From assembly GCF_004216535.1 (NCBI RefSeq), contig NZ_SGWX01000001.1, forward strand, positions 3,901,099 to 3,965,098: a DNA stretch of 64,000 nt, given 5' to 3'. The notes beneath the pieces were generated by a model that worked only from the letters and a program-made list of their open reading frames with translations, was not told the origin of the DNA and ran no database searches. The stretch comes from Xylanimonas ulmi. Lineage in GTDB: Bacteria > Actinomycetota > Actinomycetes > Actinomycetales > Cellulomonadaceae. This document shows, piece by piece, positions 17,500 through 26,652 of the stretch (within the stretch, counting starts at the first letter, position 1; each line of letters starts with the position of its first letter). The position numbers and the translations under genes were made by a program.

Positions 17500-19109
17500 G
17501 TGCCGACCACCACCTGGTCGCCGACGTCGAGGGCGCCGTCGGCGGACACGATCTCCACGAAGCCGGCGGCGGCGAGTCCGGTGGTCACGGTGATCAGCTC
17601 GGTCTCGGCGCCCGGCTTGCGGCGCACCTCGACGCGCGACTCGCCGCCCGGCCCGGCCGTGAGCGCCGCGATCGGCACCGCGAGCACCTCGCCCTGCGTG
17701 GCGCCGACCGAGACCGTCACGCGCACGTTCTGGTCGCGCAGCGCGTCCACCTGTTCGGGTGTCAGGTCCTGGGGCTCGAGCGTCACCGCGGTGCGTCCGC
17801 CCGACGACGAGTCGTCGGACCCGCCGCCGTCCGCGGGGGCGTCGCCGCCCTCGTCCGGCGCGTCGTCGCCCGAGCGCGTGGCCTGGCCGATCGACACGAC
17901 GGTGGCGTGCGCCGTGGCGCCGTCGGGCAGCTCGAACTCGCCCACGGCGCCCTCGGTCAGCAGCGCGGCGTTGGAGCCGGAGACGCGCGCCTCCAGGCGC
18001 AGGGCCGCGCCCGAGACGGCCGCGACCGGCCCGTTGACCAGGCCGCCGCGCTCGACGTAGACCGCGTCGACGCGGCGTGGCAGGCCCGCGACGTAGACGA
18101 CCTCCGAGGCGGGCAGAGCGGTGAGCGTCGCGGTGGTCGCCTCGGCGAGCTCCTCCTGCGCGTCGGCGAGCGCGCGGCGCGCGGCCTCGACCTGGGCGCG
18201 CTCGGCGCTCGTGTCGGCGGGCTGGTCGAGCGCCGCTCGCTGGATCCGGGCGAGGGTGAGCGCGTCCTCGGCGCCGGCGACGTCGATCGGCTCGACGGGC
18301 TCGCCCGGCTCGACCGGGGCCGCGTCCTGGGCCTGCTGCGCCGCCTGCGCCTGCGCGAGCGCGCGCTCGGCCGCGCGCACGGCGTTGTCGGCCTCGGTCC
18401 GCTCGACGTCGCCCGGGCCCCGCTGGGCGGCGACGACGGCCGCCTCCGCGTCACGGATGGCGGACTCGGCGGCCCGCACCGACTCGCGCGCGCCCTTGAG
18501 CGTCGCGTCCGCATCCTCACCGGGGCCGGGGCGCGGGTAGCCCACGGCGGCGTAGAGCGCGTCGACGCCGGCCGCGGTCGCGGCGTCGTACACGTCCGAT
18601 CCCGCGTCGCCCACGCCGATGCCGAGGGCCGCGAGCGCGGCCTTGAGCTGCAGCACGTCGGGGCCCGACGTTCCCACGCGCAGCGTGCGGTAGACCGGCA
18701 GGTCGCCCGGCAGCACGATGACGGGGCGCCCGGCCACCTCGATCAGCACGCTCGCCGCGTCGAGCTGGGCGCCGACGTCGGGCACCTGGCCCGTGACGAC
18801 GGCGGGCCCGGAGACGTCTCCGGCCTCGATCCGCACGTCGACGGCGTCGGCGTACGCGGCGTCGGCGCGCAGCACGACGTCGTTGCTGATCGTCCGCCGC
18901 TCGACGGCGGCCGTGATCGGCCCGGCCTCGGGCGGGGCCGCGTCGGCGGCGGCCTGCGCGGGGGAGATCACGAACCTGCCCGCGAGCAGCCCGGCGACGA
19001 GGCTCACCACGGCGGCCCCGGCGACCACGAGCACCAGGCGCGGCCCGCGCAGCCCGCGTGAGCCAGCGGGCTGCTCGGCGTGGGCGGGGCCGGCCTCGGA
19101 CGGGGTCAC
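17496..19109 (-). CDS. Membrane-fusion (HlyD/MacA-like) adaptor with a peptidoglycan-binding domain
   Basis: A 537-residue membrane-anchored protein. One N-terminal helix (LVLVVAGAAVVSLVAGLLAG) follows a short cytoplasmic tail. A region with the PG_binding_1 pattern (VLQLKAALAALGIGVGDAG) comes next. A long Ala/Glu/Gln-rich coiled coil (about residues 205-315) acts as the adaptor hairpin, followed by beta-rich barrel domains. An acidic Asp/Gly/Ser stretch (DDAPDEGGDAPADGGGSDD) interrupts the barrel. Such adaptors link MacB-type exporters to the wall in Gram-positives. It sits between the lipoprotein and ATPase genes with four-base overlaps on both sides. Confidence 0.87.
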   Translation of the reverse strand: MTPSEAGPAHAEQPAGSRGLRGPRLVLVVAGAAVVSLVAGLLAGRFVISPAQAAADAAPPEAGPITAAVERRTISNDVVLRADAAYADAVDVRIEAGDVSGPAVVTGQVPDVGAQLDAASVLIEVAGRPVIVLPGDLPVYRTLRVGTSGPDVLQLKAALAALGIGVGDAGSDVYDAATAAGVDALYAAVGYPRPGPGEDADATLKGARESVRAAESAIRDAEAAVVAAQRGPGDVERTEADNAVRAAERALAQAQAAQQAQDAAPVEPGEPVEPIDVAGAEDALTLARIQRAALDQPADTSAERAQVEAARRALADAQEELAEATTATLTALPASEVVYVAGLPRRVDAVYVERGGLVNGPVAAVSGAALRLEARVSGSNAALLTEGAVGEFELPDGATAHATVVSIGQATRSGDDAPDEGGDAPADGGGSDDSSSGGRTAVTLEPQDLTPEQVDALRDQNVRVTVSVGATQGEVLAVPIAALTAGPGGESRVEVRRKPGAETELITVTTGLAAAGFVEIVSADGALDVGDQVVVGT

Positions 19110-20074
19110 CAGCCCGCCTTCTGGAAGGCGTCCTTGACGGCGGCCAGCTCAGCCTGGTGCGTGTCGACGTACTCCTTCTCGTGCTCGAACCGGACCGTGC
19201 GCTCCGTGGCCTCGTACTTGACCTTCTCCTTGCAGTCGAAGTCCGCCAGGGCGGTGTCGCGCTCAGCCTTCTTGTCCGCCTCAGACGGCGTCGGGGCCTC
19301 AGTCGACTCCGGGTCGACGTTCTCCCACAGGGCGTTCGAGCGCTCGAAGAAGTCGTCCATCGCGTCCTGCGGAGTGGCGTAGCCGCCGAACCCGGCGTCG
19401 GCCATGCACGAGGCCCACGCGGCGTTGACGTCGGAGACGCGGGGGTCGTTCTCGATGGTCGACTGAAGCACGTCCATGTCGTCCGAGAACGCCTGGATCT
19501 CCTCGCTCTCGAACACCTCCTCCTGCTCTGCGCCGTGGACCTCGAGCTGCGCGGCGCCGTAGCAGCCCTGGTCGGCCAGCGTCGGCTCCTCGTCCACCTC
19601 GAACTCCGAGCCGCCGTAGAGCGCCTCGAAGTAGGCGGTCTGCTCGGACTCCGACAGCGACGCGATGTACTCGCCATTGGGGTCGACGAGGTTGTCCTCC
19701 TCCGGGGCCTCGAACGAGGCGTCGTCCTGGTTGAGGATGCCGTAGCCGTGCTGCTCGGTGTACTCGCGCGAGGTGAAGTCGATCTCAGCGGCCTCAATGC
19801 TGCCCGTCGTGCTGTAGTCGACGGGCGTGTACTCGAAGCCCTCGGCCGTCATGCAGCGGGCCACGGCCTCCTCGACCTTGAGCTGCTTGGCGTTCTGCTC
19901 AGCCTCGTCCCACCCGCCGTAGACGTCGGAGAAGAAGGCCTCCAACGGGCTCTCGGCCTGGTCGTCCTTGCCGCCCTTGTCGCTGGTGCAGGCGCCAAGC
20001 AGGGCGACGCAGGCGGCGATCCCCGCCGTGCCGGCGAGGCGGAGCGCGTTCGATCGGGTGGTCACGGGCCTCAT
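19106..20074 (-). CDS. Secreted lipoprotein of unknown function heading the MacAB-like operon
   Basis: A 322-residue protein with a lipoprotein signal: positive start (MRPVTTRSNALR), hydrophobic core and lipobox LLGAC with the Cys at about residue 28. The mature part is strongly acidic and contains paired cysteines in similar contexts (EEAVARCMTAEGF, AAWASCMADAGFGGY, DQGCYGAAQ, DFDCKEKV), suggesting disulfides and an internally repeated fold. No named domain was recognised. As first gene of the operon, with its stop overlapping the adaptor start, it is probably a substrate-binding or surface partner of the exporter (inference). The acidic sequence and lower GC differ from its neighbours. Confidence 0.8.
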   Translation of the reverse strand: MRPVTTRSNALRLAGTAGIAACVALLGACTSDKGGKDDQAESPLEAFFSDVYGGWDEAEQNAKQLKVEEAVARCMTAEGFEYTPVDYSTTGSIEAAEIDFTSREYTEQHGYGILNQDDASFEAPEEDNLVDPNGEYIASLSESEQTAYFEALYGGSEFEVDEEPTLADQGCYGAAQLEVHGAEQEEVFESEEIQAFSDDMDVLQSTIENDPRVSDVNAAWASCMADAGFGGYATPQDAMDDFFERSNALWENVDPESTEAPTPSEADKKAERDTALADFDCKEKVKYEATERTVRFEHEKEYVDTHQAELAAVKDAFQKAGW

Positions 20075-20111
20075 GCGGCTCTCCTTGTGCGGTCATTGCT
20101 GACCGAGTCGT

Positions 20112-20167
20112 TGCGGACGGATCAGTGCGGACGGATCAGTGCGGGTGGGTCAGTGCGGGTGGGTCAG
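20112..20167. repeat. Four 14-bp tandem repeats upstream of the lipoprotein operon
   Basis: TGCGGACGGATCAG occurs twice (20112-20125, 20126-20139) and TGCGGGTGGGTCAG twice (20140-20153, 20154-20167), head to tail with no gaps. They lie 38-93 bases before the lipoprotein start, where promoter or regulator sites would be. A short CTGTG-N4-CACAG inverted repeat (20191-20204) lies beyond them. Confidence 0.85.
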
Positions 20168-20419
20168 CGCGTGCGACAGACGCACATGTTCTGTGATCGC
20201 ACAGCACTGGCACAGCGTGAACAGATCATCTGTCTACAGAGTGTCCATCATCCTCCCAGTTTCGCCGCGTACCCAAAAGGTGTCGTCATGGGTGTCACGC
20301 AAGCCCGCGTCCTAGTAGCGCGAGTGCGCGTGTGAGGCGCAATCACCACGAACACAACGGGCCCGAAACGATCAGCCCGAGGCGTGCCAGCGGCCGCACG
20401 CCGTGCCGTGGCCCGCCGG

Positions 20420-20545
20420 TAGAATCGAGGCAGGCCGTGACTGGCGAGGGTGGGTCACCACCGGGGAGCGGCCGGGGCGCCCGCGCGCGAGCGAGGGACG
20501 CCGCCCCGTTCGCGCGCCGCCCGCCTGGGCGCCGGGGTCCTTCGA
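20420..20545 (+). ncRNA. ZTP (pfl) riboswitch of purH with its -10 box
   Basis: The leader holds the three conserved blocks of the pfl motif in order: CGTGACTGGCG (20436-20446), ACCACCGGGGAGCG (20457-20470) and CCGCCTGGGCG (20521-20531). The last forms the pseudoknot-containing domain. TAGAAT (20420-20425) is a good -10 box, placing the transcript start just before the aptamer. ZTP riboswitches bind ZMP/ZTP and turn on purine and one-carbon genes; purH consumes ZMP, so the context fits. About 37 bases separate it from the ATG, which suits control of translation initiation or a nearby terminator. Confidence 0.92.
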
Positions 20546-20581
20546 CCGCAACCGCCCGAACGACCCTTCGAGGAGCACTCG

Positions 20582-22252
<1,671 letters not shown>

Positions 22253-22259
22253 GCCGGTC

Positions 22260-22323
22260 GGTGGTTGAGCCTGTCGAAACCACTCCATTGCGACGTGGGG
22301 TGGTTTCGACAGGCTCAACCACC
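22260..22323. repeat. Inverted pair of palindromic repeats between purH and a convergent gene
   Basis: Copies at 22260-22283 (forward) and 22299-22323 (reverse) are complementary over about 24 bp with a 15-base loop, so the RNA would form a long hairpin. It starts 8 bases after the purH stop and 8 bases before the end of the convergent flavoprotein gene. A bidirectional terminator role is likely by position. Confidence 0.88.
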
Positions 22324-22330
22324 GCGGGGC

Positions 22331-23761
22331 TCAACCAGCGACGGCCGCGTCGCGTAGCCGCACCGCCGGGTCGACGGCGCGGGTCAGATCGACACGCAGC
22401 GGCGTGGGCCCGTTCATGAGCCGTCGCGCCGCGCCGACCTCGCGCGGGGAGTCGACCAGGAGCACCGCCCGGACCGTCGCGACCGGGTGCCCCTGCGGGG
22501 TCACCTGCGGATGGCGGTCGAGCGCGCGCTCCAGGTAGAGCGCGGCCCACGGACCCACGGCGGACGGATCGCCGCGCAGCACGACGTCGTCGGCCTCCGA
22601 CGGCAGCCCGAGCAGCGCGAGGTCGTGCCCGAGCTGGCGGGAGAACACATATGGCGCGTGGCGCGGCACGGGAGCCAGCCCGAGTCGCGCGCGCAGGTCC
22701 TCGGGGTCCGACGGCGACGGGTCGAGCCCGAGCATGGCCCGCACGGTCACCTCGGGGTCGTGCAGCGCCGCCGACCAGTGGCCGCCCGGAACGGGCCCGA
22801 ACACCGGGTGCTGGCGCACGGCGACGTCGCCGACCGCCCACACCCGCGCCAGCGCCGCGGGCGCGAGCCGGCCCGCCGGGTCGGTCGGTCCCGCATGGCC
22901 CATCAGGCGTCCCGAGGCGTCGACGTGGAGGCGGCCGTGCGCGTCGAGCGGGAGCGTCCCGGCCAGCCAGCCCGTCGCGGGCCGTGCGCCGACCGCGGCG
23001 AGGACCACGTCGGCGGACACGATGTCGGCGGGCGCGGTGTCGGCGGTCGCGCTCGCGAGGGTGACGCCGTCGGGCCGCACCGCCGCGACGCGCGACCCGG
23101 TCAGCAGCCGTACGCCCGCCGCCTCGAACCAGGGCGCCAGGCGCGCCCCGACCCCCGCGCCGAGCTGGCGCGCGAGCGGCGCCGCGGCGGCCTCGACGAC
23201 CGTGACCTCGGCCCCCTGACCGGCGGCGACGCCCGCGATCTCCGCGCCGATCCATCCCGCCCCCACCACGACCAGCCGCAGTCCGGGCCGCAGCGCGGCG
23301 CGCAGGCGGGCGGCGTCGTCGGCGGTGTGGAGCGTCCACGCGGACTCCCATCCGCCCGGACGCATCGGCTCCGAGCCCATCGCGAGCACGACGGCGTCGG
23401 CGTGGATGCGGTCGCCTGACGCCGTGTGCGCCGTGACGCCGTCGGGCGAGACCGTCAGACGGCGGGCGGGGTCGGCGAGCCGCACCTCGTCGGCGAACTT
23501 CTCGACGTCGACGCCGAGGTCGTCGCTCAACCACACGGGATCGGGCCGCGTGAACAGCTCCTTGGACAGCGGCGGGCGGTCATACGGGGCGACGCCCTCG
23601 GCGCCCAGCATCGTGACGCGGCCGTCGAAGCCGTGCTGACGCAGCGCCGCGACCGTTTGGGCGCCGGCGAGGCCCGCGCCGACGACGACCACGCTGCGCA
23701 CAGGCTCCGCGGGCGGGTGGGGCAGGGTCGGGAAGCGTCGCGGTGCGGGGCGGGGAGGCAC
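22331..23761 (-). CDS. FAD-dependent ferredoxin reductase-like oxidoreductase
   Basis: A 476-residue flavoprotein with two Rossmann motifs: VVVVGAGLAGAQTVAAL near the N-terminus (FAD) and LVVVGAGWIGAEIAG around residue 165 (NAD(P)H). PYDRPPLSKELF and ARVWAVGDVAV (FAD-binding GD motif) are typical of BenD/ThcD-type ferredoxin/rubredoxin reductases. A C-terminal Reductase_C-like region (HWSAALHDPEVTVRAMLG) follows. No ferredoxin or oxygenase gene is adjacent, so the partner is unknown. The GTG at 23761 is 7 bases after a TAGCGT box (leaderless); GTG codons at 23770 and 23767 are alternatives. It is divergent from DUF3017. Confidence 0.87.
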   Translation of the reverse strand: MPPRPAPRRFPTLPHPPAEPVRSVVVVGAGLAGAQTVAALRQHGFDGRVTMLGAEGVAPYDRPPLSKELFTRPDPVWLSDDLGVDVEKFADEVRLADPARRLTVSPDGVTAHTASGDRIHADAVVLAMGSEPMRPGGWESAWTLHTADDAARLRAALRPGLRLVVVGAGWIGAEIAGVAAGQGAEVTVVEAAAAPLARQLGAGVGARLAPWFEAAGVRLLTGSRVAAVRPDGVTLASATADTAPADIVSADVVLAAVGARPATGWLAGTLPLDAHGRLHVDASGRLMGHAGPTDPAGRLAPAALARVWAVGDVAVRQHPVFGPVPGGHWSAALHDPEVTVRAMLGLDPSPSDPEDLRARLGLAPVPRHAPYVFSRQLGHDLALLGLPSEADDVVLRGDPSAVGPWAALYLERALDRHPQVTPQGHPVATVRAVLLVDSPREVGAARRLMNGPTPLRVDLTRAVDPAVRLRDAAVAG

Positions 23762-23802
23762 GTCCACCACGCTATCGGGCCGGGCGCGGCCCAGTGCGCC
23801 GG

Positions 23803-23808
23803 TAGTCT
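23803..23808 (+). promoter_or_regulatory. -10 box TAGTCT of a leaderless promoter (DUF3017)
   Basis: TAGTCT ends 6 bases before the GTG at 23815. On the opposite strand TAGCGT (23774-23769) lies 7 bases before the flavoprotein GTG. Two leaderless promoters therefore face away from each other within 55 bp. Confidence 0.5.
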
Positions 23809-23814
23809 CTCCGG

Positions 23815-24141
23815 GTGGAATCCCGCCCCCTGCTCCCCGGGCCGGACGCGCCCGGGACGCCCGCACCGCCGCGCCGCGGGCCCAACCCGGCGCGCTCGCT
23901 CGTGCTCGCGATGACCGGCGTGGTGACGGCGGGACTGCTCGGCGCGCTCGTCAGCGCGCAACTGGGCGCGTTGACGGTCGCCGCGACGCTCGCGGTGGCC
24001 GGGGTGTGGCGGGCGGTCGCGCCGCGCACGGTCAGCGCCGCGGGGATCGCGGTGCGCAGCAAGGCGCTCGACGTGCTCCTCTACCTCGGGGCGGCCGTCG
24101 CGATCGCGGTGCTCGCGCTGACGGTGCCCTACCTAGGCTGA
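23815..24141 (+). CDS. DUF3017-family small membrane protein
   Basis: A 108-residue protein with a Pro-rich cytoplasmic start (PGPDAPGTPAPPRRG) and three hydrophobic helices (SLVLAMTGVVTAGLLGALVS, LTVAATLAVAGVWRAV, DVLLYLGAAVAIAVLAL). Three helices, length and location between purine/one-carbon genes and mdh match the actinobacterial DUF3017 family, of unknown function. Its transcript would run into the terminator-like hairpin at 24304-24356 shared with the convergent aquaporin gene. Confidence 0.8.
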   Translation: MESRPLLPGPDAPGTPAPPRRGPNPARSLVLAMTGVVTAGLLGALVSAQLGALTVAATLAVAGVWRAVAPRTVSAAGIAVRSKALDVLLYLGAAVAIAVLALTVPYLG

Positions 24142-24155
24142 CCGCCCCGGGCCGG

Positions 24156-24212
24156 GCGCGCCGGAATGGGGCGTGCGCGCCGGGATGGGGCGTGCGCGCC
24201 GGGATGCGCCGT
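24156..24212. repeat. Three 19-bp tandem repeats downstream of DUF3017
   Basis: Units at 24156-24174, 24175-24193 and 24194-24212 share GCGCGCCGGGATGGGGCGT with one to three changes, head to tail. They begin 14 bases after the DUF3017 stop, in the 224-bp gap before the convergent aquaporin gene. No function is evident. Confidence 0.8.
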
Positions 24213-24303
24213 GCGCGCAGTGCTGGGCCATGAGACCTGCGCTGGGCAGAGGGCCCCGGGGCTGGGTGACCGCCGCGCCGGCCACCGCGGTCGCCGCCCA
24301 CGA

Positions 24304-24356
24304 CACACAGCGGCCCCGTCGTCGTCCGGGGACGACCACGGGGCCGCTGCGTGTGC
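24304..24356. terminator. Long hairpin between DUF3017 and the aquaporin gene
   Basis: ACACAGCGGCCCCGT and, beyond a small bulge, GTCGTCC pair with GGACGAC and ACGGGGCCGC on the other side, around a short GG-rich turn. It lies 9 bases from the aquaporin stop and can serve both converging transcripts. There is no T-run. Confidence 0.7.
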
Positions 24357-24365
24357 GTCAGAAGG

Positions 24366-25370
24366 TCAGGCCTTCGGGTCCTTCGGGTCCTGAGCCTCGG
24401 GCGCCTCAGCCGCAGCCTCGGCCTCGACCGCGCTCTCGTCGGTGGCCTCGACCTCCGGCTCGACCTCAAGGGCGAGCTCGTCGGCGGGCGCCGCCTCGTC
24501 CTCGACGGGCGCGACGTCGTAGGTCTCCTCAAGCTCGTCGAGGGCCTCGCCGCTCACCAGCGCCGGCACCGGCTGGAACGCGCGGTACAGGAGCGCCGCC
24601 AGCGCGCCACCGACCAGCGGGGCGACGATGAACAGCCAGTACTGGCCCCAGACGGCGCCGTCACCCGAGAACACGACCGACGCGAACGAGCGGGCCGGGT
24701 TGAACGAGGTGTTGGTCACGGGCCACGAGATGATGTGCAGCGCGCCGAGCGTGAGGCCGATGACGACCGCGGGGAACGTGATCTTCGAGCGCTTCGACGT
24801 CACGGCGAGCACCACGCCGACAAACACCGCGGCGATGACGACCTCGACCACCAGGGCGTGGGCGAGCGAGAACTCCGACTGACCCTGCGTGAGCACCGAC
24901 AGCGGCGAGTGGTCGCCCCAGCCGTTGGCCGTGCGGGCCAGGACGTCGCCGCGCGCGGTCAGGCCCAGCAGGGGGCCGAAGGTCGTGGGCACGAGGAACC
25001 ACAGCACCAGGGCCGAGACCGTCGCGCCGACGAACTGTGCGAGCCAGTACGGCAGCACGTCCTTCCACGACAGGCGCCCCGCGATGGCGGCGCCGAAGGT
25101 CACGGCGGGGTTGAAGTGGCCGCCCGAGACGTGCCCGACCGCGGCGATGCCGGCGATCAGCATGATGCCGCCGCCGAGCGCGACCGTCACGATGGTGTTC
25201 TGGTTGAGGGCGTTGAACGTGCCCGTGCCGACGATGCCGAGCACGAGGATGAACGTGCCGAAGGCCTCGGCCGCCATTTTGGTGAAGAGTGTGTAGGGAG
25301 CCTCGGCGCGCGTCTCGACGGCGTCGGCCGGGGCGGTGACGCCGGTGGGAGCGGCGTAATCCTGGGACAT
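24366..25370 (-). CDS. Aquaporin / MIP-family channel with an acidic C-terminal tail
   Basis: A 334-residue channel. The family's two half-helix motifs are NPAVTFG (after VSGGHF) and NPARSFA (after NTSF), in six predicted helices. The residues around the second NPA and a generally small pore lining resemble water-selective (AqpZ-like) channels rather than glycerol facilitators, but selectivity cannot be settled here. About 75 C-terminal residues are Glu/Ala-rich and disordered (EAEAAAEAPEAQDPKDP), an unusual addition for the family. The ATG at 25370 has AAGGAA 5 bases upstream; the frame extends further upstream without support. Confidence 0.92.
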   Translation of the reverse strand: MSQDYAAPTGVTAPADAVETRAEAPYTLFTKMAAEAFGTFILVLGIVGTGTFNALNQNTIVTVALGGGIMLIAGIAAVGHVSGGHFNPAVTFGAAIAGRLSWKDVLPYWLAQFVGATVSALVLWFLVPTTFGPLLGLTARGDVLARTANGWGDHSPLSVLTQGQSEFSLAHALVVEVVIAAVFVGVVLAVTSKRSKITFPAVVIGLTLGALHIISWPVTNTSFNPARSFASVVFSGDGAVWGQYWLFIVAPLVGGALAALLYRAFQPVPALVSGEALDELEETYDVAPVEDEAAPADELALEVEPEVEATDESAVEAEAAAEAPEAQDPKDPKA

Positions 25371-25565
25371 GAGATTCCTTGAGTCTTCGTCCTGAGCTGT
25401 CCGGGGCACCGTACAGGCCTTCACTGGACAACCGCTCGGTATAGCGGACGACACGCGCGCACGTCGGCCACGCGCCGCCCATCGAGGCGCGCGTCGGACC
25501 GAGCAGGGCTCGACCGACTATGGTCAAGCCTGGATTCCCGTCCCCGAGTACGCAAGAGTGAAGGC

Positions 25566-26552
25566 ATGACTACACCCGTCACCGTCACCGTCACCGGAGC
25601 CGCCGGGATGATCGGGTACTCATTGCTGTTCCGCACCGGCGCGGGCCAGCTTCTGGGCGCCGACACACCGATCCGCCTCCGCCTCCTCGAGGTTCCGCAG
25701 GCCGTGCGCGTCGCTGAGGGCGTCGCCATGGAGCTCGACGACTGTGCGTTCCCGCTGCTGGTCGACGTGGAGATCACCGACGATCCCAAGGTCGCCTTCG
25801 ACGGCGCGAACCTCGCCGTGCTGGTCGGCGCCCGGCCGCGCAGCAAGGGCATGGAGCGATCCGACCTGCTCGGCGCCAACGGCGCGATCTTCGGCCCGCA
25901 GGGCCGTGCCATCAACGACCGCGCGGCCGACGACGTGCGCGTGCTCGTCGTCGGCAACCCCGCCAACACCAATGCGCTCATCGCCGCCTCGCACGCTCCG
26001 GACGTGCCCAAGGAGCGCTTCAGCGCCATGACCCGGCTCGACCACAACCGGGCCATGGCGCAGCTCGCCCGGCACGTGGGTGTGCGCTCGTCGCAGGTGC
26101 GGCGCATGTCGATCTGGGGCAACCACTCGGGCACGCAGTACCCCGACGTCTTCCACACCGTGGTGGACGGGCGTCCGGGCGCCGAGTTGGCCGGCGACAC
26201 GCAGTGGCTCACCGACGAGTTCATCCCGACCGTCGCGCAGCGCGGCGCGGCCATCATCGAGGCGCGCGGCGCGTCGTCGCAGGCCTCGGCCGCGGACGCG
26301 GCGATCTCTCATGTGCGCGACTGGTTCCGCGGCACCCCCGACGGCGACTGGACGAGCGCGGGCGTGTGGTCGACGGGGCACTACGGCGTGCCCGACGGCC
26401 TCATGTGCTCATTCCCCGTCACGAGCGACGGCAAGGGTTGGACGGTCGTCGACGATCTGGAGCACGGCGAGTTCTCGCGGGGGCGCATCGACGCGTCGAT
26501 CGCCGAGCTGGTCGAGGAGCGCGAGGCGGTGCGGGCGCTCGGCCTCATCTGA
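25566..26552 (+). CDS. mdh: NAD-dependent malate dehydrogenase
   Basis: A 328-residue TCA enzyme oxidising malate to oxaloacetate. The NAD-binding turn is [15 protein letters not shown] (about residues 10-24). [17 protein letters not shown] carries the substrate-binding loop arginines, VGNPANTNA follows, [11 protein letters not shown] (LDxNR) carries further substrate contacts, and the catalytic His is in [11 protein letters not shown]. It is the long cytosolic/actinobacterial MDH type 2. The -10 TATGGT (25519-25524) predicts a leader of about 35 bases. A short AAGAGTGAAGG precedes the ATG. Confidence 0.96.
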   Translation: MTTPVTVTVTGAAGMIGYSLLFRTGAGQLLGADTPIRLRLLEVPQAVRVAEGVAMELDDCAFPLLVDVEITDDPKVAFDGANLAVLVGARPRSKGMERSDLLGANGAIFGPQGRAINDRAADDVRVLVVGNPANTNALIAASHAPDVPKERFSAMTRLDHNRAMAQLARHVGVRSSQVRRMSIWGNHSGTQYPDVFHTVVDGRPGAELAGDTQWLTDEFIPTVAQRGAAIIEARGASSQASAADAAISHVRDWFRGTPDGDWTSAGVWSTGHYGVPDGLMCSFPVTSDGKGWTVVDDLEHGEFSRGRIDASIAELVEEREAVRALGLI

Positions 26553-26580
26553 GCGAGGCCCGATCTGAGCGAGGCCCGAG
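26549..26580. repeat. 16-bp tandem duplication spanning the mdh stop codon
   Basis: CTGAGCGAGGCCCGAT (26549-26564) is followed directly by CTGAGCGAGGCCCGAG (26565-26580), so the mdh stop and the following bases are present twice. This looks like a recent slippage duplication; the protein is unaffected because the first stop is intact. Confidence 0.75.
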
Positions 26581-26652
26581 TCGGGCGCGTGACGGGCGCC
26601 GTGACGAAAATCCCTGTGCCCGGGGCGGGTGTCCCACCGTAGGGTCGAGCCG

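Noticed and set aside
20191..20204. CRP/GlxR-like site CTGTG-N4-CACAG
   Set aside because: The spacer is 4 rather than 6 bases of the TGTGA-N6-TCACA consensus and no catabolic promoter is placed next to it.
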